Assembly (NCBI RefSeq): GCF_019393635.1
Contig: NC_057862.1
Coordinates: 679,380,814 to 679,444,813 of the forward strand
From: Dromiciops gliroides
Taxonomy: Eukaryota > Chordata > Mammalia > Microbiotheria > Microbiotheriidae
Direction: 5' to 3'
Length of the DNA: 64,000 nucleotides
A program made the position numbers and the translations under genes. Under the pieces are notes generated by a model. The model searched no databases. It saw nothing but the letters and a program-made list of their open reading frames with translations, and was not told where the DNA came from. Of this stretch, positions 58,641-64,000 are shown one piece after another (the stretch's first letter is position 1; each line of letters opens with the position of its first letter).

Positions 58641-58789
58641 TCGCTAATTTTCTCCGGTGAAAATATTTTAAATGACTAGCCTAATTTGGGGGGACTAATC
58701 TGACTGGAGGACTAATCTGAGGACTTCTGACTACCTGGCTATCTGACTGCTATTAATTTAATATGGACCATTTAAAAAGTTCCACCACA

Positions 58790-59645
58790 CTGCTCCACTC
58801 CCAAAATTGATAAGCAAGCTATTAAGAAGCCTCTTAACTAAATAATCGAAGCAGAGTTTATTTATGAGATACTATTGAAAATTGAGAATACAGGGAAATA
58901 AAATGTACAACCTGACTGCGTTCAGGTGGCTCTTTCCACCTGCTGACCTGGAACTTTTTTAATACAATAAGGGCTGTTACAGGCTCTTGCCTTAGGGTAT
59001 GTTCCACTTTCACTGCCCATCTTCTTTCTTCTAACTTTCCTCTTAATCTTCTGGCCTTCTTCCAGCATCTCTAGTCTTCATTCCCTCCTTGTAGCCCCTT
59101 TCTGTCCGTTCCTCTCCAACCTCTTAACCTTCTGGACTCTCCCTTGCTCCTAGTCCTTTAGCCTTCCCCTGCGTCCTTCTCCGTTCCCTTAATCTTGTCA
59201 GCCTCTTCTCTGTTCTTGTCTTTCAGCCTCCCCTTTGCTGTCTAACTCCCAGGTCTATATATATATCTTATTTCTCTCCACTCAAATCTTGGGGCTTTTT
59301 GCACCCCCACAGACCCCAAGCTAATCTGCCAGCCAGGGCTGCGGCTGGGGCTGGGGGGACGCTCAAGCATCTGGCTACGCCAGTGCACAACCTGAATAAG
59401 CCCGGGATCTCTCAGATAGATTCGCTCAGGGCGGAGGGAGCTGGGGCCCCCTTCCAGCTGTCTGACCTGGCGTCTTGTACAGCCCACCCGGCTTTTTGGC
59501 TCAGCTGAAGCAGAGGGGGAGGGGCACCAGCACCTCCCACACAGAAGAGACCCTGCGGGCCTAAGGCTTTCTAATCTTAGCCCAAAGGTAGGGTCCCCAA
59601 ATCAAAATAAACTTCCACACTCCTAAAAACCCATTTTTCTGCAAT
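58790..59645 (-). mobile_element. Possible LTR-like fossil, minus orientation
   Basis: On the minus strand: a start near tgtggaagtttattttg, a TATA-like ctatatatatatagacc near 59265, then aataaactctgcttcg near 58855. The order is that of an LTR, but the edges are unclear and no duplication was found. The GC-rich part (59290-59560) gives open frames without family signature. Confidence 0.33.
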
Positions 59646-60019
59646 GCTGACATTTTCTTGATCTACTACTTCACCTTGGGGTGAATTGTGGGGAGAAGAG
59701 TTCAGGGGTATCTAGAACTGTCATTAATCCCAGTCTAAAACTTCCAATGAGGAACCATCTATGACAAGGTCAAGAGGTAACTGTTCTGTAACCAAGTTAA
59801 AAAGTTGTCCAAAGCACTAAGATCATATGGTCAGCGTCAGAGACAAGGCTTGTACTCAGGTGATCCAGCCCCCAACAGCCCATTATCCATTCTACCTTGC
59901 TGCCTTGTACAAGAAATTAATTGAGTTTGACGTGAATTGTTCTCTGTAAACCCAATATGTCTCTACTGTTATTCAATGTTTTTTAAAGCATAGCAGACAT
60001 AGTCATAAAATCTGCAGAT

Positions 60020-60044
60020 GTTACACCACTGAGAGAGAGGGAGA

Positions 60045-60092
<48 letters not shown>
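60020..60092. repeat. (GA)n microsatellite
   Basis: About 70 bases of mainly GA dinucleotides, with a few GGA interruptions at the start. Confidence 0.95.
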
Positions 60093-60094
<2 letters not shown>

Positions 60095-60378
60095 CCTTAT
60101 ACACTTGAAGAAAGAGAAAGGATACAAAAAGATCTGATGGGGTAGAATGGTGGGCCCAATCAAATTATATGAGACTTAATAGGGATAAGTATAAAGTCTT
60201 ATGCTTGAGTTCAGAAAATCAACTTTCCAAATCACAGTATTGGGGAGGTATTCCTTGTGGCCACCAGGAGACTCAGCACCATGTCAGACATGAAATAAGT
60301 ACTCAACAAGACAGTGAATGAATGAATATTACCTCTGGGAGGAAGCTGCATACCATGGGATTTTAACCTTCGCCCCTG

Positions 60379-60379
<1 letters not shown>

Positions 60380-60442
<63 letters not shown>
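60380..60442. repeat. (AC)n microsatellite
   Basis: About 31 uninterrupted AC units, about 300 bases past the REG gene stop. Confidence 0.95.
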
Positions 60443-60444
<2 letters not shown>

Positions 60445-60502
60445 CATAGCCGGTTTTCAAACAAAAAAGATCCAAGGCAGAGAAGGTTGGGAAAGATAAT
60501 GG

Positions 60503-60508
60503 TTTATT
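60503..60508 (-). terminator. Poly(A) signal AATAAA of the REG-like gene
   Basis: Reverse complement of tttatt, 240 bases downstream of the stop codon on the minus strand. Confidence 0.5.
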
Positions 60509-60747
60509 CTGATAGTTCAGTGTTTTGCCCCAGGTAGCCCACAAGGAAAGGTAAATGGAGGAAGGAGATATTAACTAAAGGGAAAGGATGGGGTAGAGGG
60601 GCATTTACAAAGGGATGAGAGATGCCAGTCTGTAGATAGGGAGAAGAGGTTTCTGAGAGGACAAAGAGCCTGTAGTCAGGCTTCTCACAGGTCAAGGGTT
60701 GATCTCAAGGGAGCAGAATCCCAACTCCTTTTTCTGGCTTGTAATTT

Positions 60748-62768
60748 CTAGGATTTGAACTTGCAGATGTAGAAGTTTTTGTTTGAACATGATTGATCTT
60801 TCCAATTTTTGAATCCTAGGGAAAGATGGGATTCATCAGGCTATTTATCAAGCAAGTAGGTTGGAATTTGGGACCACACAACCTAGTAACCCTGCCTCCC
60901 AGCCTTGGAATTCAAGATTTCTAACTCTCAAACCACTAATAAACCTACAAAACCAGTTATAGGTTTGTGGTTACAAGAGGCAAGGAGAAGAGAAGAAACA
61001 AACAAAGATAACTCCCCTTAATATGGTGAAGTGGATTCTCTAACCCTCAAATACAGAGGGTTAGGGTTAAGGGGATGCAGTTGTGAAACAAAGCATTTTG
61101 ACATTATTGATTCTTTCTCTTTTGTCTCACCTGTTTCTGGTGTCAAGATTGCACAGTATCCAGGATTGCTATTGCTCGGGGCACTAGTTGCCCAGGCTTG
61201 GTAGGTAAACAGGGCGCTGCTGGTCCATTTCCAACGCCGGTTCTGTAGGGGGAGGGCAGAGATTAGTGAGAACCCCTCCCAAACATACACACAACTTGTC
61301 CTCACTCTCCTCATTAAATATTTTCAGATACCATCTCCCTGTTAGAATTTCTAATAATCCCACCATCCGGTCCTCAAAATCCTAGCTCGTAGTACTTGAT
61401 ATGTTGTAATATGGAAATCAGATTCGCCTCATTGCTCTTGCCAGAGTTTGAAGCAGTGGGGATCCAGCCCAAAGAGAATTTAGGCTTGATGTACAAAAAG
61501 ACTTCCTGACAATGAGAAATGTCCCAGAGCAGAATGAGTCTCTGGAAATTTCCCTGGTGGTCTTCTAAAAAAGGCAGTTTGTACACTTGAGTTTAGTAGG
61601 GTGAGTATTCTGTTTGGTGCACAGGCAAGACTGGGGGACCTCAGAGGAGCCTTCAAACTGAAGCCTGCAGTTTCCTCTTCTGCAGGACCTAAGAAGACTG
61701 ACCACCTCCTCCAGGAAGCCTTCACTAACCTCTCCCACACTGATCTGCCCCTGCTTTGACCTTCTACAGCTCAGACAACCCTGGCCAGCCACTGGACTCC
61801 TAAGCTAACTTCTGTCTAGTGTTACGGGTTTGCCCCTGAGACACAGTGAGAGATCTTGTTAACCCCTTGGAAACACATGAACACTTTGTCATCTGGGATT
61901 ATATCCTGTGATGACAGCAACTGGGCTGGGCAAGAGGTACAAATCAATTCCTCTCTCTCTTACATCAGCAGAGGGAGTGGGTATTGCATTGCTTGGCCCC
62001 ATTCCCTTCCCTGTAGCCTAGAATATATCCCAGATGATGAACCATGAACATTTCTCTCTGACCTGACATTTGTTTGGTTCTCTAAAGGAAAGGTCAGGTG
62101 ATTTTATGTCTTATTTCTACCAAGATGGAGACTATGACCTTCAATTGGGTGAACGGTCCTATTGAGGAGGAATAGGAGTCTGCATGAGGTGTGGGCTATG
62201 TGTGTGAAAGAAGCTGAGCTCCAGTGGACTGATGGATTCTGACTAGGGACACCTGGATGAGCCATGGAAGTGAGATACCCCTAGAAATGGGTCTTCCTCC
62301 TCTTCCCTCCAAAGCCCCTCTTTCTAGAGCTCCAAGGGAGAAGGGGATGACACGGTCTGAGCAGGCTCCCTAATCCCCTCCCCTAATCACCTGCGCTGGA
62401 GAGGTGCGCTAGATGGACTAGGGGGTGTGGGGGACAAACCTTGTTAGCGTCATAGAGGCCAATCCAGATGGGGCTCCGGCTGCCCCCACTCTCGGCCACC
62501 AAGGAGGCCACAAAGGAAGCTTCAGCCTCATTCATCAGGGAGACCAGGTGGCCCGAGGTCTCACTCTGGCAGTTCACCTGCAAGGGAAGAGAGAAGAGAG
62601 CTTTGCTCATAGAGGGTGGAGAAAAGGAGACAAGACGGATCATACCTTCAGGAAACTGGAGGAAAATGAAGGACTCATATCAGAGAAAATAGAAAAGCAA
62701 GAATTTAGGAGCCTTCTGAAGACAGAGGAAGGTTAATTGCTCAGGACTACGCCTCAAGGAGCACTGTG

Positions 62769-62804
<36 letters not shown>

Positions 62805-63422
62805 TTCTGTATGTATATGTGTATGCATACATGTGTGTATATTTTATATGTGCGTTTGTATATGTGTATATGTATGTGTGTATATGTGTGTGCATACATG
62901 TGTGTATTTTACATGTGTGAGTTTGTGTATGTATATATGTGTATACGTGTGTGTATAAAAATGGCACCCCCCACCCCTGCTTGGAGATTCCTTCCTACAA
63001 CCAACCTCTGCAGCGTCCCAGGTCTGCGCCATACTAAAGAGGCCATAGCAGTAGGAGCCGAATGCTTTGGATCCTTCAGGACAGGACTTCCGAAAAGAGG
63101 CAGCAGCGGCAGCAGGAGCAGCCTCACCTGAAACAGGAATGAGAAGGGAGCAGATAACAAGGGGCCGAAGTTACCGTTCTCTTGAGTTCCCGAATGTTCT
63201 TCTCCTCTTTTCTTTGCTCCCCTCACCCCTCCCCAGCATCATAACCTCTTCACTTTTCCCTTTGGGTCTGTGTCCCCTCTACCTCTCCATAGGGTTGTCC
63301 CTAAGCACATCTAGGAAGGCAGGGAGGAGGGACAAGGAGCACTCACCATGTGCCAGGCCTGTGAGCAGCAGGCAGGCCAAGAGCAGCCCTGAGAAGCTGG
63401 TGGGCATCACTAGGGGCAGCAT
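60748..63422 (-). CDS. REG-family secreted C-type lectin (REG1-like), five coding exons, intact
   Basis: Minus-strand exons: 63422-63347 (signal peptide MLPLVMPTSFSGLLLACLLL), 63127-63006 (GEAAP, five alanines, SFRKSCPEGSKAFGSYC), 62577-62440 (VNCQSETSGHLVSLMNEAEA to WIGLYDANK), 61242-61131 (NRRWKWTSSALFTYQAWATS, NPGYC) and 60815-60748 (FKNWKDQSC, FYICKFKS, stop). Lengths 76+122+138+112+68 give 171 aa, in the family range (REG1A 166, REG3A 175), and all junction phases agree. Six cysteines at 41, 52, 69, 142, 159 and 167 fit the three REG disulphides. KNRRWKW, APSxxNPGYC and TGFxxWKD match REG1 best; the EPN loop of REG3 is absent. REG proteins are secreted by pancreas and gut epithelium and act in regeneration, inflammation or antibacterial defence. 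Two donors are weak (gag|gttggt and aag|gtttgt). A TATA box and noncoding exon 1 lie upstream. Confidence 0.93.
62767..62958. repeat. Compound TG/TATG microsatellite in a REG intron
   Basis: About 190 bases of TG, TA and TGCATA units. It ends about 50 bases from the donor of the exon at 63127-63006. Open frames across it are artefacts. Confidence 0.92.
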
Positions 63423-63829
63423 TGCCTCAGAGTCTGAAGGGACAAAAAGCCCAGACACTAAGGTTCAGAGGACCTCAGCCTGGAGGAGAGCCCAGGAATG
63501 GGATCAGGAAAGGGAGGAAGGACAAAAGACCATCAGTGCTCCCCCGCTCCCCTCTCCCTCCAGACCAGGTGGCCCGTTCTCAAGACAATCTCCTCCTCCT
63601 CCCCTTCCCGAGGTCTATGGGAAGCTGAGGACTCTGGGAAGAGCAGGCAAGCTGATGGCAGGTGTGAGGCTCAGGGCTCCCCCCCCCGCCCTGTCACACT
63701 TCTAGAATGTCCATGTGCCAACTCTTCTCCCAAAGGCAACCCCTTCCCTGGGTTTATGCTTCTCCTCCACCGAGAGAAAGACAGAGTATCTGGGATCCCA
63801 GATGGCCCTTTCTCAAGTCCCCCACTTAC

Positions 63830-63858
63830 CTGTCTGGCAGGGCCGTGGGATGGTGTGT
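63830..63858 (-). other. Noncoding exon 1 of the REG-like gene
   Basis: The minus strand reads ccctgccagacag|gtaagt, with the exon edge at 63830. The expected start site is about 25-30 bases past the TATA box, near 63855. A spliced leader exon is usual in REG genes. Confidence 0.7.
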
Positions 63859-63880
63859 CTGAGCAGGCAGTGACAGGACC

Positions 63881-63886
63881 TTTATA
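63881..63886 (-). promoter_or_regulatory. TATA box of the REG-like gene
   Basis: The minus strand reads gcctataaaggtcc, a canonical TATA element about 50 bases upstream of the exon 1 donor. It suits a tissue-restricted secretory gene. Confidence 0.75.
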
Positions 63887-64000
63887 GGCTGAGTTTCAGA
63901 GGGAGGTGACATGGATAAGAATGAAAAGGAGCTGATAAGAAGCTGAGAAATATTGAAGTGGGGAGTAATAATGTGGGGTCAGAGTACATGTGTGGGTGAG
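63887..64000. other. REG upstream flank
   Basis: Contains agataagaatg and tgataagaagctgag (GATA-like 'gataag' cores at 63914 and 63934). No further gene before the window ends. Confidence 0.3.

Noticed and set aside
60232-60544. Poly (Cys-Val) open frames
   Set aside because: (AC)n microsatellite artefact.
62680-63226. Cys/Val- and Thr/His-rich open frames
   Set aside because: They are translations of the TG/TATG microsatellite in the REG intron.

Overview
The window is vertebrate, almost certainly marsupial, nuclear DNA. It carries more than twenty copies of a tRNA-type SINE (core 'ggtggcgcagtggataga', typical of opossum and other marsupials), L1/HAL1-type LINE pieces, MIR/L2-type fragments, solo LTRs and long microsatellites. 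The genes are split by introns with GT/AG borders. There are no bacterial features.

Four host gene families can be read. (1) A NAT8-like (camello) N-acetyltransferase pair on the + strand: an intact single-exon CDS at 4518-5189 and a frameshifted paralogue at 17771-18438. (2) TPRKB, a KEOPS subunit, on the - strand: four coding exons between 25297 and 22713, with exact frames and a predicted 175 aa, the human length. A CpG island at about 26750-27640 is its likely promoter. (3) A C-type lectin of the CLEC4F/CD207 (Kupffer cell receptor/langerin) group on the - strand: six coding exons from 43622 to 28507, with cytoplasmic tail, membrane segment, coiled-coil neck of 28-residue repeats and a galactose-type (QPD) carbohydrate domain. 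One exon carries an extra base that breaks the frame. (4) A REG-family secreted lectin, closest to REG1, on the - strand: five coding exons from 63422 to 60748, preceded by a TATA box and a noncoding first exon, predicted 171 aa with all six expected cysteines.

Layout: 1-5.3 kb LINE/SINE and NAT8 copy 1; 5.3-17 kb repeats, including a cluster of LTR fossils at 13.4-16.1 kb; 17.2-18.5 kb NAT8 copy 2; 18.6-22.6 kb mostly unique sequence with no gene seen; 22.7-27.6 kb TPRKB and CpG island; 28.5-43.6 kb lectin gene, with a whole 3.3-kb HAL1-like insertion in an intron; 43.7-60.4 kb repeat-rich desert; 60.7-63.9 kb REG gene. In human these families all lie on 2p12-p13 but are separated by other genes.

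The genes do not form one pathway. NAT8 is an ER acetyltransferase, TPRKB acts in tRNA t6A modification, and the two lectins are a membrane glycan receptor and a secreted gut/pancreas-type lectin. No wholly new system was found. The oddest signals are two SINE copies inside the HAL1-like element whose differences from their consensus are strongly biased to T-to-C, and two solo LTRs of one family with exact 4-bp target duplications, one beside a TPRKB exon and one splitting a SINE.
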